Assembly: GCF_001427825.1 (NCBI RefSeq)
Contig: NZ_LMGT01000005.1
Location: 1 to 64,000 of the forward strand
DNA from: Brevundimonas sp. Root608
GTDB taxonomy: Bacteria > Pseudomonadota > Alphaproteobacteria > Caulobacterales > Caulobacteraceae
DNA length: 64,000 nucleotides
Reading direction: 5' to 3'
A program made the position numbers and the translations under genes. Position 1 is the stretch's first letter, and every line of letters starts with the position of its first letter. Under the pieces are notes generated by a model. That model did not search any database. It saw only the letters and a list, made by a program, of their open reading frames with translations, and was not told the origin of the DNA. Shown here piece by piece: positions 1-9,393 of this stretch.

Positions 1-120
1 CCCCGCCGCACGTTGATGGCCCTGGCGCCAGACGCCCTCCCCCGCGACGGGATGCAGATAGTATGCGGCCGCCGGGAGGGGGTGCTGACAATAGAGTTTG
101 AGAAAAGCGGAAGCGGTTGA
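1..120 (+). CDS. 3' end of an unrecognised gene (partial)
   Basis: One frame is open from the left edge to a TGA at 118-120. It gives about 39 residues ending in REGVLTIEFEKSGSG. The 5' part lies outside the window, so family and length cannot be judged. The codons are GC-rich in the third position like the neighbours, which supports a real coding end, but an accidental frame is possible. No function is proposed. Confidence 0.4.
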   Translation, partial: PRRTLMALAPDALPRDGMQIVCGRREGVLTIEFEKSGSG

Positions 121-165
121 TCGGGGAGGATATTTTCTTCCGAACCCGACTATATCAAACCTGAT

Positions 166-312
166 CCTTCCCCCATTTCGGGGGAAGGTGCGCGGCGGAG
201 CCGCCCGGATGGGGGCTCTGTCCGGGTCAGCGGTCGGCGGACGGTGGTCCGCGATCAGACAGCCCCCACCCGTCTCGCTGCGCGAGCCACCTTCCCCCGA
301 AATGGGGGAAGG
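166..312. repeat. Inverted repeat, family 1 (copy A), two short palindromes per arm
   Basis: The left arm starts CCTTCCCCCATTTCGGGGGA and the right arm ends with its complement, CCCCCGAAATGGGGGAAGG. Each arm also carries an inner GC palindrome (GGCGGAGCCGCC on the left, TCGCTGCGCGA on the right) and a GTGGGGGCT-like edge. The middle, about 220-254, has no gene. The layout matches the repeats at 834-953, 13971-14439 and 55006-55150. The rest of the 121-322 gap shows nothing else recognisable. Confidence 0.8.
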
Positions 313-322
313 GGCGATTTGG

Positions 323-781
323 TCAGTTCCCTTCGCGCGGGGCCGGGGCGGCGTCCGCCGGACTGGCCGGTGTCGCGCCGGCGGCGTCGGCGGCGGCCTG
401 GCAGTCCTGACCGGCGTAGAGGCCGTTCAGATAGTACCAGCGGTGGCGGACGGCGGCCTCCTCGGCCTCCTTGCGCTCGCGGTCGGGGCGGGTCAGGGCC
501 TCGGCGCCGGCGATGGCCAGACCGGCCCCGGGGATCAGCAAGGCCGCGCCGGCCGTAGCCACGCCGGTGATCGAGGAGAGAATGCCGCCGCCCGGCGTTC
601 CGCCCAGCCGCTGGCTGAGCTGGGCCGCTTCTTCCGAAATCTGGGGGCAGGTCATGGCGGTGTCGCTGGCGCGCATGATCTCGACGGGGCCGTCGGCGGA
701 AGCCGAGGCTTCCTGTGCGACGGCGGGCTGGACGACGCCCACGGTCAAGGCGGCGACGGCGGTCAGGATGCGGATATTCAT
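323..781 (-). CDS. Secreted/periplasmic hypothetical protein
   Basis: A 152-residue protein starting MNIRILTAVAALTVG, with a hydrophobic signal peptide and a likely cut after PAVAQ. The mature part has a few cysteines (TCPQI, DCQAAADA) and a glycine/alanine-rich hydrophobic stretch (GAALLIPGAGLAIAGAEAL) that may cross or touch a membrane. A charged RPDRERKEAEEA segment follows. The ATG at 781 is chosen over an upstream TTG at 790 because it begins the signal peptide. It lies alone between two inverted repeats. No family was recognised. Confidence 0.7.
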   Translation of the reverse strand: MNIRILTAVAALTVGVVQPAVAQEASASADGPVEIMRASDTAMTCPQISEEAAQLSQRLGGTPGGGILSSITGVATAGAALLIPGAGLAIAGAEALTRPDRERKEAEEAAVRHRWYYLNGLYAGQDCQAAADAAGATPASPADAAPAPREGN

Positions 782-833
782 TTTACTCAACCCTCAAAGC
801 CCCGCGACAGAACGGGCTCAGAGGGCGAGGGTT

Positions 834-953
834 GCGTTCTCCCTCCCCTTCATGGGGAGGGGGGCGCCGAAGCGACCGGGTGAGGAATTCCAGCCCTGAC
901 CCACCCTGTCGCCGCTTCGCGCCGACATCCCTCCCCATGAAGGGGAGGGAGAA
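834..953. repeat. Inverted repeat, family 1 (copy B)
   Basis: The left arm TCTCCCTCCCCTTCATGGGG is mirrored by CCCCATGAAGGGGAGGGAGA on the right. The inner edges GCGCCGAAGCGACCGGGTG and CACCCTGTCGCCGCTTCGCG are also complementary with a few mismatches. The centre is only about 15 bases, so this is a gene-less copy. It fills the gap between the secreted protein and dxs and may act as a bidirectional hairpin. It is nearly the same as the arms at 55006-55150. Confidence 0.8.
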
Positions 954-960
954 CGCGTGC

Positions 961-2871
961 TTACGCCCGCACCGCCCGCGTCGCCTCGACGCCCAGCGCC
1001 TGAAGGGCGGCGGCGGCGATGTGTTCGGCGTTGAGGCCCGCGGTCGCGTACATGGCGACCGGATTGTCCTGGTCCTGGAAGACGTCAGGCAGGCAGAGGG
1101 TGCGGATCTTCAGCCCGGCGTCGAGCGCGCCCTTTTCGGCCAGCAACTGCAGCACGAAGGCGCCGAAGCCGCCCATGGCCCCCTCCTCGACCGTGATCAG
1201 GCATTCGTGCTCGCGGGCCAGACGCAGGATCATGTCGGCGTCCAGCGGCTTGGCGAAGCGGGCGTCGGCGACGGTGGCGGAGACGCCGCGCGCGGCCAGG
1301 GCGTCGGCGGCCTTGAGCGATTCCTGCAGGCGGGTTCCGAGCGACAGGATGGCGACCGTCGTGCCCTCGCGCACGATGCGGCCCTTGCCGATCTCGAGCG
1401 GGGCGGCGAGCTCGGGAATCTCGACCCCGACGCCGTCGCCGCGCGGATAGCGGAAGGCAGACGGGCGGTCGTCGATCTCGAGGCTGGTGGCGATCATGGC
1501 GGCCAGATCGGCCTCGTCGGCCGCGGCCATCAGCACCATGCCGGGCAAGGCGCCCATGAAGCCGATGTCGAAACTGCCCGCGTGGGTGGCCCCGTCGGCG
1601 CCGACCAGACCGGCGCGATCCATGGCGAAGCGCACCGGCAGCTTCTGGATGGCCACATCGTGGACGACCTGGTCGTAACCGCGCTGGAGGAAGGTCGAAT
1701 AGATGGCGCAGACCGGCTTCATCCCGTCGGCGGCGAGGCCGGCGGCGAAGGTGACGGCGTGCTGTTCGGCGATGCCGACGTCATAGGTGCGGGTCGGGAA
1801 GGCCTGGCCGAACAGGTCCAGCCCGGTGCCCGACGGCATGGCGGCGGTGATGGCGACGATGGAGGGGTCGAGATGGGCGCGCTTGATCAGCTCGGTCCCG
1901 AACACCTTGGTGTAGCTGGGGGCGTTGGAAACGGATTTGGACTGTTCGCCCGAGACGACGTCGAATCTGGCGACGGCGTGCAGCTTGTCGGCGCTGCTCT
2001 CGGCGGGGGCGTAGCCCTTCCCTTTTTGCGTCACGACGTGGACGATCACCGGACGGTCGGTGATGGCGGCGGCGTTCCTGAGGATGGGGACCAGGTTGTC
2101 CATGTCGTGGCCATCGACCGGCCCGACGTAGTAGAAGCCCAACTCCTCGAAGAAGGTGCCGCCCACGATCATGCCGCGGGCGTATTCCTCGGCCTTGCGC
2201 GCGGCGTTGCGGAACGGGCGCGGCAGATGTTCGGCGACCGACTTTCCGAAGCGGCGGAAATTGCGGTAGGCGCCGCCCGAGACCTGTTTGGCCAGATAGG
2301 CGCTCATGCCGCCGACCGGCGGGGCGATCGACATGTCGTTGTCGTTGAGGATGACCATCAGCTGGCCGTGGGTCGTCTCGGCGGCGTTGTTCATGGCCTC
2401 ATAGGCCATGCCGGCGGACATGGAGCCGTCGCCGATGACGGCGACGACGCGGTTCGTTTCGCCCTTCTGGTCGCGGGCGGCGGCGAAGCCGAGGGCGGCG
2501 CTGATCGAGGTCGAGGCGTGGGCCGCGCCGAAGGGGTCGTATTCGCTCTCGCTGCGTTTGGTGAAGCCCGACAGCCCCCCCGGCTGGCGCAGGGTGCGGA
2601 TCCGGTCGCGGCGTCCGGTCAGGATCTTGTGCGGATAGCACTGATGGCCGACGTCCCAGATCAGGATGTCCTTCGGCGTCTCGAAGACTTGGTGCAGGGC
2701 CACGGTCAGCTCGACCACGCCGAGGCCGGCGCCGAGGTGGCCGCCGGTCGTGGAGACGGCGTCGATGGTTTCGGCCCTCAGCTCATCGGCCAGCTGGCGC
2801 AGCTGGGGGATGTCGAACCCGCGCGTGTCGGCGGGGAGGTGAACCTGGTCGAGCAGCGGGGTGTCGGGCAT
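961..2871 (-). CDS. dxs: 1-deoxy-D-xylulose-5-phosphate synthase
   Basis: Thiamine-diphosphate enzyme that joins pyruvate and glyceraldehyde-3-phosphate, the first step of the MEP isoprenoid route. At 636 residues it has the usual family length. GGHLGAGLG (43-51) carries the conserved His. [18 protein letters not shown] (from 146) is the GDG cofactor/Mg motif. [15 protein letters not shown] lies in the pyrimidine-binding domain, and the C-terminal transketolase domain is complete. The start is ATG at 2871. It follows ispA on the same strand, separated by an inverted repeat. This grouping of dxs with a prenyl synthase is common in proteobacteria. Confidence 0.97.
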   Translation of the reverse strand: MPDTPLLDQVHLPADTRGFDIPQLRQLADELRAETIDAVSTTGGHLGAGLGVVELTVALHQVFETPKDILIWDVGHQCYPHKILTGRRDRIRTLRQPGGLSGFTKRSESEYDPFGAAHASTSISAALGFAAARDQKGETNRVVAVIGDGSMSAGMAYEAMNNAAETTHGQLMVILNDNDMSIAPPVGGMSAYLAKQVSGGAYRNFRRFGKSVAEHLPRPFRNAARKAEEYARGMIVGGTFFEELGFYYVGPVDGHDMDNLVPILRNAAAITDRPVIVHVVTQKGKGYAPAESSADKLHAVARFDVVSGEQSKSVSNAPSYTKVFGTELIKRAHLDPSIVAITAAMPSGTGLDLFGQAFPTRTYDVGIAEQHAVTFAAGLAADGMKPVCAIYSTFLQRGYDQVVHDVAIQKLPVRFAMDRAGLVGADGATHAGSFDIGFMGALPGMVLMAAADEADLAAMIATSLEIDDRPSAFRYPRGDGVGVEIPELAAPLEIGKGRIVREGTTVAILSLGTRLQESLKAADALAARGVSATVADARFAKPLDADMILRLAREHECLITVEEGAMGGFGAFVLQLLAEKGALDAGLKIRTLCLPDVFQDQDNPVAMYATAGLNAEHIAAAALQALGVEATRAVRA

Positions 2872-2904
2872 GAACTCACGTGTTCCTTACGAGCTCTTCT
2901 CTAC

Positions 2905-3039
2905 CCGTCATCCTCGGGCTTGTCCCGGGGATCAGACGTTCCGGCGCTCGGTATTCCAGGGTGGCCGGCAGTCAGAGAAGCCTTTGGATAGCCAGCTGTT
3001 CCCAACCTCTGATCCTCGGGTCAAGCCCGAGGATGACGG
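2905..3039. repeat. Inverted repeat, family 2 (copy E)
   Basis: The left arm CGTCATCCTCGGGCTTGTCC is mirrored by the right arm ending CAAGCCCGAGGATGACGG. The inner edges GGGGATCAGA and TCTGATCCTC also pair. About 65 unique bases lie between. This family is recognised by its GTCATCC...GGATGAC ends and is distinct from the CTCCCC family. It occupies the ispA-dxs gap. Two related elements lie at 6900-7029 and 56297-56467. Confidence 0.8.
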
Positions 3040-3049
3040 CGAAGGGTCG

Positions 3050-3910
3050 TCAAGAACGGCGCTGAAGGACGTAATCCACACTGGCCTTGAGGATTTCGGC
3101 GTCGGGACCGAAGACGTCGAGGTGGGCGCGGGCCTGGTCGGCGAGATGCGCGACGCGATGCCGCGCGGCGTCGACGCCCAGCAGGGTGACGAAATTGGTC
3201 TTGCCCTGGGCCGCGTCCTTGTTGGCCGCCTTGCCGAGGATATCCTCGTCGCCCTCGACGTCGAGCAGGTCGTCGACGATCTGGTAGGCCAGGCCGATGT
3301 CGTGGGCGAAGCTGATCAGGGCCTGGCGCTGGGCCTCGCGGGCGCGGGCGATGATCAGGGGAATCTCGAAGGCGTAGGTGAACAGGGCGCCGGTCTTGAG
3401 CCGCTGCATGCGGGCGACGCCGCCGAGATCGTCGCGCACGCCCAGCAGGTCGATCATCTGGCCGCCGGCCATGCCGCGCGCGCCCGAGGCCAGCGACAGG
3501 CGGGCCGCCAGTTCGCAGCGGACCTCGGCGTCGTCGTGGGTGTCGGGGTGCAGCAGGATGTCGAAGGCGGCGGTCTGCAGGGCGTCCCCGGCGAGGACGG
3601 CGGTGGCCTCGTCATAGGCCTTGTGCACCGTCGGGCGGCCGCGGCGCATGTCGTCGTCGTCCATGCAGGGCAGGTCGTCGTGGACCAGGCTGTAGGCGTG
3701 GACGCATTCTAGGGCGCAGGCGGCGCGCAGCACCGGCCGCTCCTCGATGTCGAACAGATTGGCGGCCTCGAGGGCGAAGAAGGGGCGCAGCCGCTTGCCC
3801 GGGCCGAGGGCGGCGTAGCGCATGGCCTCGGTCAGGCGCGATTCGGGGCCGCTGGCGCGGGGCAGAAGCTCGTCGAGGGCGACGGTGACCAGATCGGCGA
3901 TCTCGGCCAC
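3050..3910 (-). CDS. ispA: Farnesyl/geranyl diphosphate synthase (IspA type)
   Basis: Head-to-tail prenyl synthase that condenses IPP with allylic diphosphates, downstream of the MEP route. The first Asp-rich motif is [20 protein letters not shown], the second is [19 protein letters not shown], and [10 protein letters not shown] is the IPP-binding region. From GTG at 3910 it is 286 residues, against about 300 for E. coli IspA. No ATG exists between this GTG and the end of csaA at 3970, so the start is uncertain and could be a rare codon further upstream. The frame stays open further upstream, but that part is the shadow of csaA. Confidence 0.9.
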   Translation of the reverse strand: MAEIADLVTVALDELLPRASGPESRLTEAMRYAALGPGKRLRPFFALEAANLFDIEERPVLRAACALECVHAYSLVHDDLPCMDDDDMRRGRPTVHKAYDEATAVLAGDALQTAAFDILLHPDTHDDAEVRCELAARLSLASGARGMAGGQMIDLLGVRDDLGGVARMQRLKTGALFTYAFEIPLIIARAREAQRQALISFAHDIGLAYQIVDDLLDVEGDEDILGKAANKDAAQGKTNFVTLLGVDAARHRVAHLADQARAHLDVFGPDAEILKASVDYVLQRRS

Positions 3911-3969
3911 GCGGTCGATGACGTCCTGCTCCGGGGAGTTGGCGGCGGGGGCCTGGGGCGGGTGGAGGG

Positions 3970-4320
3970 TCAGAACAGCCTCCCGCCGATCTCGACCTCG
4001 CGGTCGACGCCGACCAGCACGACCTCGCCCGCGGCGTCCGGGAAGCCCAGGGTCAGGACCTCGGACATGAAGTGGCCGATCCGGCGCGGGGGGAAGTTGA
4101 CCACGGCGGCGACCTTGCGGCCGACCAGGTCGTCGCGCGTGTAGTGGGTGGTGATCTGGGCCGAGGACGTCTTGACGCCGACCTCGGGGCCGAAGTCGAT
4201 GGTCAGCTTGTACGCCGGCTTGCGCGCCTCGGGGAACGGGTCGGCGGTCAGGACCTGGCCCACGCGCACGTCCACCTTCATGAAGTCGTCGAAGGCGATC
4301 GGGGCGGCCGGGGCCGGCAT
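3970..4320 (-). CDS. csaA: CsaA-like tRNA-binding domain protein
   Basis: 116 residues making one OB-fold of the tRNA-binding/EMAP II type. It has the family's [15 protein letters not shown] start and ends [19 protein letters not shown]. CsaA-type proteins are small homodimers that bind tRNA and have been linked to secretion chaperoning. The role here is inferred from family only. Its ATG overlaps the xseB stop (TGATG at 4318-4322), so the two are probably translated together. The ispA reading frame follows. Confidence 0.9.
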   Translation of the reverse strand: MPAPAAPIAFDDFMKVDVRVGQVLTADPFPEARKPAYKLTIDFGPEVGVKTSSAQITTHYTRDDLVGRKVAAVVNFPPRRIGHFMSEVLTLGFPDAAGEVVLVGVDREVEIGGRLF

Positions 4321-4568
4321 CAGCTGAACTCGGCGGGTTCGACGCCTTTCGCCTGGCCATCGGGGCCGACGACGATCTTCTCAACGCGCAGCTGGGCGGC
4401 CTTCAGGCGGTTTTCGCAGTGAGCCTTGAGCCGGGCGCCCTCCTCGTACAGGGCGATCGATTCCTCGAGCGGCGCCTGGCCGGACTCGAGCTTGGACACG
4501 ATGGCCTCGAGACGCTGCAGGGCGTCCTCGAAGCTGAGATCGGCGGGAATGGCGGCGGGGTCGGTCAT
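4320..4568 (-). CDS. xseB: Exodeoxyribonuclease VII small subunit
   Basis: 82 residues with the XseB signature [19 protein letters not shown] and [20 protein letters not shown], forming two helices. The protein joins XseA in several copies to make the single-strand-specific nuclease. The xseB-ispA-dxs grouping also occurs in enterobacteria. Here csaA sits between xseB and ispA. The ATG at 4568 begins [17 protein letters not shown]. The large subunit is not in this window. Confidence 0.95.
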   Translation of the reverse strand: MTDPAAIPADLSFEDALQRLEAIVSKLESGQAPLEESIALYEEGARLKAHCENRLKAAQLRVEKIVVGPDGQAKGVEPAEFS

Positions 4569-4626
4569 CGGCGACGACCCTAGAGGGGGCGGCGGCCCGT
4601 CTCAAGCGGAAGGCCGGACTTTCCTG

Positions 4627-5232
4627 CTAGGGGAGGCGGCGGACGGAGACGACGCCGATGCGCGGGTCCAGCATCTGGCCGCGCATGAAGCCTTCGCCCT
4701 CGGTGGGGGATTTGGGGGCGGCGAGGATCCGGCGGACGATGTCCATGCCCTCGACCACGCGGCCGAAGACGGCGAAGCCGGGGTCGCCGGGGGCGGACTT
4801 GCCGGCGTCGAGCGAGCTGACGTCGCCGACGATGATGAAGAAGTCGCCCGTGGCCGTGCCGGGATCGAAGCGCGCCATGGAGAGGGCGCCGTCGGTGTGG
4901 CTGAGGCCTGTCTCGCTGGTCGGCTCGTGGGCGATGGGCGGCAGGACGCGTTCCGGCGCGCCGCCGGTTCCGCCCTGGATCAGGCCGGCGGCGGGGCCGA
5001 GGACCATGCCGCGGTAGAAGGTCACGCCGTTGAAGCGGCCCTCGTCGACATAGCGCAGGAAGTTGGCGGAGGTGACCGGGGCGCGGGGGTCGGTTTCGGC
5101 CAGAATGGTTCCGGCGGTGGTTTCGATGGCCACGCGCACCGCGCCGGCGGGAGCCGGGTCTTGGGCGGAGGCCCGGTCCGGAGCGAGGAAGGCCAGGCTG
5201 AGGACGAGGGAAAGCAGGGACCGTCGGATCAT
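4627..5232 (-). CDS. Exported cyclophilin-type peptidyl-prolyl isomerase
   Basis: 201 residues beginning MIRRSLLSLVLSLAFLAP, with a signal peptide cut near RASAQ, so periplasmic. The cyclophilin core follows: VAIETTAGTILAETDPRAPVTSANFLRYVDEGRFNGVTFYR in pieces, then GGAP, GALSMAR and GDFFIIVGD. The usual FFIT segment is FFII and the family's active-site Arg is present in TFYRGM. It catalyses proline isomerisation during envelope protein folding. ATG at 5232 is preferred over longer upstream frames because it opens the signal peptide. Confidence 0.9.
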   Translation of the reverse strand: MIRRSLLSLVLSLAFLAPDRASAQDPAPAGAVRVAIETTAGTILAETDPRAPVTSANFLRYVDEGRFNGVTFYRGMVLGPAAGLIQGGTGGAPERVLPPIAHEPTSETGLSHTDGALSMARFDPGTATGDFFIIVGDVSSLDAGKSAPGDPGFAVFGRVVEGMDIVRRILAAPKSPTEGEGFMRGQMLDPRIGVVSVRRLP

Positions 5233-5248
5233 CGTGCTCTCCGCGCCG

Positions 5249-5881
5249 TCAGCGCTTCTCGTAGCGGCGCTGGGACCAGTATTTGAAGCCCTGGTTGTGG
5301 ACCAGATCCCAACCGTCGGCGCGCAGGCGGCGACCGACCATGTGGTTGAAATAGCCGTGGGCGAGGACCAGCACATCCTGACCGCTCTCTGCCCGGGCGA
5401 TCAGGGCCCGGGCGGCGGCCTCGGAACGGGCCTCGGCCTGGGCGCGGGTTTCCTGACCCTCGTGGTGATTGAAGGCGTGCCACCAGAAGCGGGCGACGGC
5501 GCCCCAGTATTTGGGCGGCAGCTTGAACCACGACGGGAAGTGCGGCGGCGGCAGGGGCGCCTCGATGAACAGGGCGTCCGACATGACCTCGCGGCCGGCG
5601 GCGATGGCCGCGGCGGTTTCCTGGGCGCGGGGACGGGTCGAGGCGTAGATGGCGCCGGCGCCCTCGGCCGTGGCCAGCAGTTCGGGCGGCGGGGTCTGGC
5701 CGGCGCGCAGGCCGCCGACTTCGTATTTCGCCCACCAGTCGCGATACTGGTCGGAGGTCAGCAGGCATTTGCGCGACAGGGCCGGCTCGCCGTGGCGGGC
5801 CAGGATGATGGCGCCGGGACGCACCGAGACCAGAGCCGGGCGGGCCGGCGGGGCAGTCACGGGAATCGGCGGGTCTGCCAT
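5249..5881 (-). CDS. Histidine phosphatase family protein
   Basis: About 210 residues of the phosphoglycerate-mutase fold. The catalytic loop reads ILARHGEPALSRK (RHG), YASTRPRAQETA is the second Arg region, and LVLAHGYFNHMV is the C-terminal His. The substrate cannot be read from sequence. Possible ATG starts are at 5881 (MADPPIPV) and 5908 (MPAPARDPL), neither with a strong ribosome site. It is preceded by the HDAC-like gene and followed 16 bases later by the cyclophilin, so one operon is possible. Confidence 0.85.
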   Translation of the reverse strand: MADPPIPVTAPPARPALVSVRPGAIILARHGEPALSRKCLLTSDQYRDWWAKYEVGGLRAGQTPPPELLATAEGAGAIYASTRPRAQETAAAIAAGREVMSDALFIEAPLPPPHFPSWFKLPPKYWGAVARFWWHAFNHHEGQETRAQAEARSEAAARALIARAESGQDVLVLAHGYFNHMVGRRLRADGWDLVHNQGFKYWSQRRYEKR

Positions 5882-5943
5882 CAATGGGTCTCGGGCGGGG
5901 GCGGGCATGATTTGCGGAGGGATAAGCCTTTGGCGAACCGTCC

Positions 5944-6864
5944 TTATTCCTCCCCCAAGGCCTGAACGTGAGCGACCGCGGAACGGCCCAGCCCTTCTAG
6001 GTCGTAACCGCCCTCGAGCGAGGCTGCAACCTTGCCGCCACAACACGAACGCGCGACCTCGAGAACGGCGCGGGTGGCCCAGGCGAAATCGTCGGCCTCC
6101 AGACTCTGATGCGCCAGCGGATCGCGGCGGTGGGCGTCGAAGCCGGCGGAGATCAGGATCAGGTCCGGATTGAAGGCCTGCAGCGCCGGCATCAGCCCGC
6201 CCGAGAAGGTCGCGCGCCAGGCCTCGCGGGCCGCGTGGGGCGGCACCGGGGCGTTGACGATATTGCCGACGCCGGTTTCGGAGGCCGCGCCCGTGCCGGG
6301 ATAGAGGGGCATCTGGTGGATCGAGCCGAGGAAGAGGCTGGCGTCGTTCTCGAACGCGGCCTGGGTGCCGTTGCCGTGGTGGACGTCGAAATCGATCACG
6401 GCGACGCGGGCCAGTCCCTCGGCCTGGGCGACGCGGGCGGCGACGGCCACGTTGGAGAACAGGCAGAAGCCCATGGCCTGATCGGGCTCGGCGTGATGGC
6501 CGGGCGGGCGGACGGCGGCGAAGGCCCGGGTCGTCTCGCCGCGGGCGATGGCGCGGACCGCGTCGATCACCGCGCCGGCGGCGAGGCGGGCGGCGCGGAG
6601 GCTGCCGGGGGACAGGACGGTGTCGGCGTCCAGCTGGTTCAGGCCGGCGGAGGGCGAGGCCCTGAGCAGGCGGGCGACGTAATCAGCGGGGTGCAGCCGT
6701 TCGAGGTCGGCGACGGTCGCCTCCGTCGCGGCGCGGCGGTCGAGGGACAGGCCGGAATCGTCGAGGGCGTCCAGCACGGCCTTCAGCCGCTCGGGCCGCT
6801 CGGGGTGGCCGACGCCGGGACGGTGCTCGATCATGTCGGGGTGGGTGAACAGGGCGACGCTCAT
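5944..6864 (-). CDS. Histone deacetylase-like (AcuC/HDAC family) hydrolase
   Basis: 306 residues of the zinc-dependent deacetylase fold. Key pieces in order are HPERPERLKAVLDAL, AAVRPPGHHAEPDQAMGFCLFSN (the paired His), VIDFDVHHGNGTQ (zinc Asp and His) and LILISAGFDAHRRDPLA (second zinc Asp). Bacterial members act on acetyl-lysine, acetylpolyamines or similar amides. Which of these applies here is not shown. An HDAC-like gene next to xseB, ispA and dxs recurs in alphaproteobacteria. Confidence 0.92.
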   Translation of the reverse strand: MSVALFTHPDMIEHRPGVGHPERPERLKAVLDALDDSGLSLDRRAATEATVADLERLHPADYVARLLRASPSAGLNQLDADTVLSPGSLRAARLAAGAVIDAVRAIARGETTRAFAAVRPPGHHAEPDQAMGFCLFSNVAVAARVAQAEGLARVAVIDFDVHHGNGTQAAFENDASLFLGSIHQMPLYPGTGAASETGVGNIVNAPVPPHAAREAWRATFSGGLMPALQAFNPDLILISAGFDAHRRDPLAHQSLEADDFAWATRAVLEVARSCCGGKVAASLEGGYDLEGLGRSAVAHVQALGEE

Positions 6865-6899
6865 TGTTGGAGACTAGGCGGGCGGCCTGACAAAATCAT

Positions 6900-7029
6900 C
6901 CGCTCATCCCGGGGAAAGCCGGGACCCAGTTCTTTGGGCGATCCGGTCGTTCAGAATTTTCACAGCCGCTGCCCCACGCATCCTGCATCACGAAAGCACT
7001 GGGTCCCGGCTTTCGCCGGGATGAGCGGA
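6900..7029. repeat. Inverted repeat, family 2 (copy F)
   Basis: The left arm CGCTCATCCCGGGGAAAGCC runs on to GGGACCCAGT. The right arm ACTGGGTCCCGGCTTTCGCC ends GGGATGAGCGG. Their complementarity extends about 30 bases with a few mismatches. About 65 bases of non-repeat sequence lie between. The ACTGGGTCCC inner edge is shared with the copy at 56297-56467. It sits between divergent genes (HDAC on minus, GNAT on plus), so it is not simply a shared terminator. Confidence 0.85.
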
Positions 7030-7069
7030 GGGGGTTGAGTCCCGGGGTGCAATGGCTGAAAGCGGAAGC

Positions 7070-7603
7070 ATGAGCGAACCCATCATCCGTCCCGCGACCG
7101 ACGCCGACGCCGACGCGCTGGCCGCGATCGGGCGCCAGACCTTCATCGACACCTTCGTGGCCGCCGACGGCTTCGCCATCCCGTATCCGGCGGATGATCT
7201 GACCGCCTTCCTCGACGCCAGCTTCAGCCCGGAGACGATCCGCACGAAGTTGAGGGAGCCCGGCGCGGCCTGGTGGGTGGCGGAGCGCGACGGCGAGTTG
7301 CTGGCCTTCGCCAACACCGGGCCGAACACCCTGCCCCACCCGGACGCCCGGCCCGGCCACGCCGAGCTGCGGCGGCTGTATGTGGCGAAGGCGGCGCAGG
7401 GCCTGGGGCTGGGGACGAAGCTGCTGGCCGTGGCGCTGGAGTGGATGGAGGCGCACAGCGACGGGCCGCTGTGGATCGGCGTCTGGAGCGGCAATCTGAA
7501 GGCGCAGAAGCTGTACGAGGCTTTCGGGTTCGTGAAGGCCGGGGAGTATCAATACCCCGTCGGTCGGTGGCTGGATGACGAGTTCATCTTGCGGCGGGGC
7601 TGA
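7070..7603 (+). CDS. GNAT-family N-acetyltransferase
   Basis: 177 residues opening MSEPIIRPATDADADALAAI, the first strand and helix of a GNAT fold. LRRLYVAKAAQGLGLGTKLL is the acetyl-CoA loop, of the Q/RxxGxG/A type. IGVWSGNLKAQKLYEAFGFVK is the last motif. The acceptor is unknown. ATG at 7070 is preferred over 7052 because GGAAG lies just upstream and the fold starts there. The next gene begins 20 bases on. Confidence 0.88.
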   Translation: MSEPIIRPATDADADALAAIGRQTFIDTFVAADGFAIPYPADDLTAFLDASFSPETIRTKLREPGAAWWVAERDGELLAFANTGPNTLPHPDARPGHAELRRLYVAKAAQGLGLGTKLLAVALEWMEAHSDGPLWIGVWSGNLKAQKLYEAFGFVKAGEYQYPVGRWLDDEFILRRG

Positions 7604-7623
7604 GCCGGGCTCAGGTTGGTCCC

Positions 7624-8802
7624 ATGCTCCTCCCCTTCTTCACCGCCCTGAGACACGCGCGCGTGCCCGTGTCGATGAAGGAATGGCTCCATCTGATGGA
7701 GGCCATGGACCGGGACGTGGCCGGGCGGAAGGTGGATGATTTCTACCACCTGTCGCGGGCGGTGCTGGTCAAGGACGAGAAGCACTACGACCGGTTCGAC
7801 CAGGTGTTCGGCAAGGTGTTCGCCGGGATCGAGACCGTCGGGGCGGGCGAAGAGCCGTCGCTGGACGTGCCCGAGGACTGGCTGAAACTGCTCAACGAAA
7901 AATACCTGACCGACGAGGAGAAGGCGCAGATCGAGGCCTTGGGCGGGTTCGACAAGCTGATGGAGACGCTGAAGCAGCGTCTGGAAGAGCAGAAGGGCCG
8001 GCACGAGGGCGGCAACAAATGGATCGGCACCGGCGGGACCAGCCCGTTCGGCCACGGCGGCTACAATCCCGAGGGCGTGCGCGTCGGGGGGCCCGGACGG
8101 CAGGGGCGGGCGGTCAAGGTCTGGGAGAAGCGCGAGTACCGAAATCTGGACGACCAGGTCGAGCTGGGCACGCGCAACATCAAGGTGGCGCTGCGGCGGC
8201 TGCGCCGGTTCGCGCGGCAGGGCGCGCCGGACGAACTGGACATGGACGCCACCATCGACGGCACGGCGCGGCAGGGCTGGCTGGACATTCACATGCGGCC
8301 CGAGCGGCGCAACACCATCAAGGTGCTGCTGTTCCTCGACATCGGGGGGTCGATGGATGCCCATGTGAAGATGTGCGAGGAGCTGTTCTCGGCCGCGAAG
8401 ACCGAGTTCAAACACCTCGAGTTCTTCTACTTCCACAACTGCCTCTACGAAGGCGTGTGGAAGGACAACCGGCGCCGGCACGAGCAGAAGATCCCGACCT
8501 GGGAGGTGCTGAACAAATACCCCGCCGACTGGCGCGCCATCTTCGTCGGCGACGCCACCATGAGCCCCTATGAGGTGACCATGCCCGGCGGCTCGGTCGA
8601 GCACTGGAACGAGGAGGCGGGCGCGGTCTGGATGAAGCGGGCGACGCAGCAGTGGGACAAGGTGGCCTGGCTGAACCCGTCGCCCGAGCGCTACTGGAGC
8701 TATTCCGCCTCGGTCGGGATGGTGCGCGAACTGGTCGACGAGCGGATGTATCCGCTGACCCTGGAAGGCCTGGAGAAGGCGATGCGGGCGCTGGCCAAAT
8801 AG
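7624..8802 (+). CDS. VWA (CoxE-like) domain protein
   Basis: 392 residues. The first ~100 are helical (FFTALRHARVPVSMKEWLHL). A linker with a GTGGTSPFGHGGYNPEGVR stretch follows, then a von Willebrand A domain with the metal-site motif LFLDIGGSMDAH near 236-247, DxGxS type. The C-terminal part includes WLNPSPERYWSY. CoxE-like proteins work with MoxR-type AAA ATPases in metalloenzyme or complex maturation. No ATPase gene is adjacent here, so the partner is not identified. Confidence 0.88.
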   Translation: MLLPFFTALRHARVPVSMKEWLHLMEAMDRDVAGRKVDDFYHLSRAVLVKDEKHYDRFDQVFGKVFAGIETVGAGEEPSLDVPEDWLKLLNEKYLTDEEKAQIEALGGFDKLMETLKQRLEEQKGRHEGGNKWIGTGGTSPFGHGGYNPEGVRVGGPGRQGRAVKVWEKREYRNLDDQVELGTRNIKVALRRLRRFARQGAPDELDMDATIDGTARQGWLDIHMRPERRNTIKVLLFLDIGGSMDAHVKMCEELFSAAKTEFKHLEFFYFHNCLYEGVWKDNRRRHEQKIPTWEVLNKYPADWRAIFVGDATMSPYEVTMPGGSVEHWNEEAGAVWMKRATQQWDKVAWLNPSPERYWSYSASVGMVRELVDERMYPLTLEGLEKAMRALAK

Positions 8803-8837
8803 GCTAGGGTGCGGGCGGTTTCCGGGAGTGTTCCGAC

Positions 8838-9335
8838 ATGCTCGCCATCGTGTTCGCCGTGATGCTGCAACAGGCCGCCGCGGGTCAGGTCGTTTGGGAG
8901 GAGCCGCCTCCGCCGCCGCCCGCCGCGCCGGTCGGGATTCCCGCCATCCCCGACAGCGCCCGCGCCGACCCCTATGGCTATGAACGGGCCGAATGCAGCC
9001 CGCTGATCCGCAAGGCCTCGGAGTCGATGGAGGCTTGCCAGGCCCGGGTTCGGACCGCGCTGGCGGCCAATCTGGGGGCCGATCTGCCGCCCGGCCTGGC
9101 GCCCGCGGGCGCGCCCGACGCAGGCCGGCTGGCGGCGGCGGGCGACCGCTACGCCCTGCAGTGCGGCGCTCCGGATCGACCTGCCCGCGCCGCCCTCGCG
9201 CCGCAGGAGCAGACGTGTGAAACCCGCCCGCAGGCGCGGCCCCAGGGCGGTGTGGCCTGGACCGAGGAATGCCGGCCGGCCGACGGACGGGCGCCGACGC
9301 AGGATGGGCTGAGGGTCCGGTTGGGCGGGGACTGA
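8838..9335 (+). CDS. Hypothetical exported protein
   Basis: 165 residues starting MLAIVFAVMLQQAAAGQ, a short hydrophobic leader probably cut near AAAG. A proline run follows (EEPPPPPPAAP). Six cysteines are spread through the mature part (AECSP, EACQA, QCGAP, TCET, EECRP), which would suit disulphides in the periplasm. No family was recognised. It follows the VWA gene by 35 bases and could be cotranscribed. Confidence 0.65.
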   Translation: MLAIVFAVMLQQAAAGQVVWEEPPPPPPAAPVGIPAIPDSARADPYGYERAECSPLIRKASESMEACQARVRTALAANLGADLPPGLAPAGAPDAGRLAAAGDRYALQCGAPDRPARAALAPQEQTCETRPQARPQGGVAWTEECRPADGRAPTQDGLRVRLGGD

Positions 9336-9393
9336 CCGGACGCGCAAACGCCGCCCGCGGTGCGGACGGCGTCACGGTCGTTGAACGCGAAAC

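Noticed and set aside
715..2991. Long plus-strand open frame antisense to dxs (about 758 codons)
   Set aside because: It mirrors dxs and has Gly/Arg/Val-rich, motif-free content typical of the reverse of a GC-rich gene.
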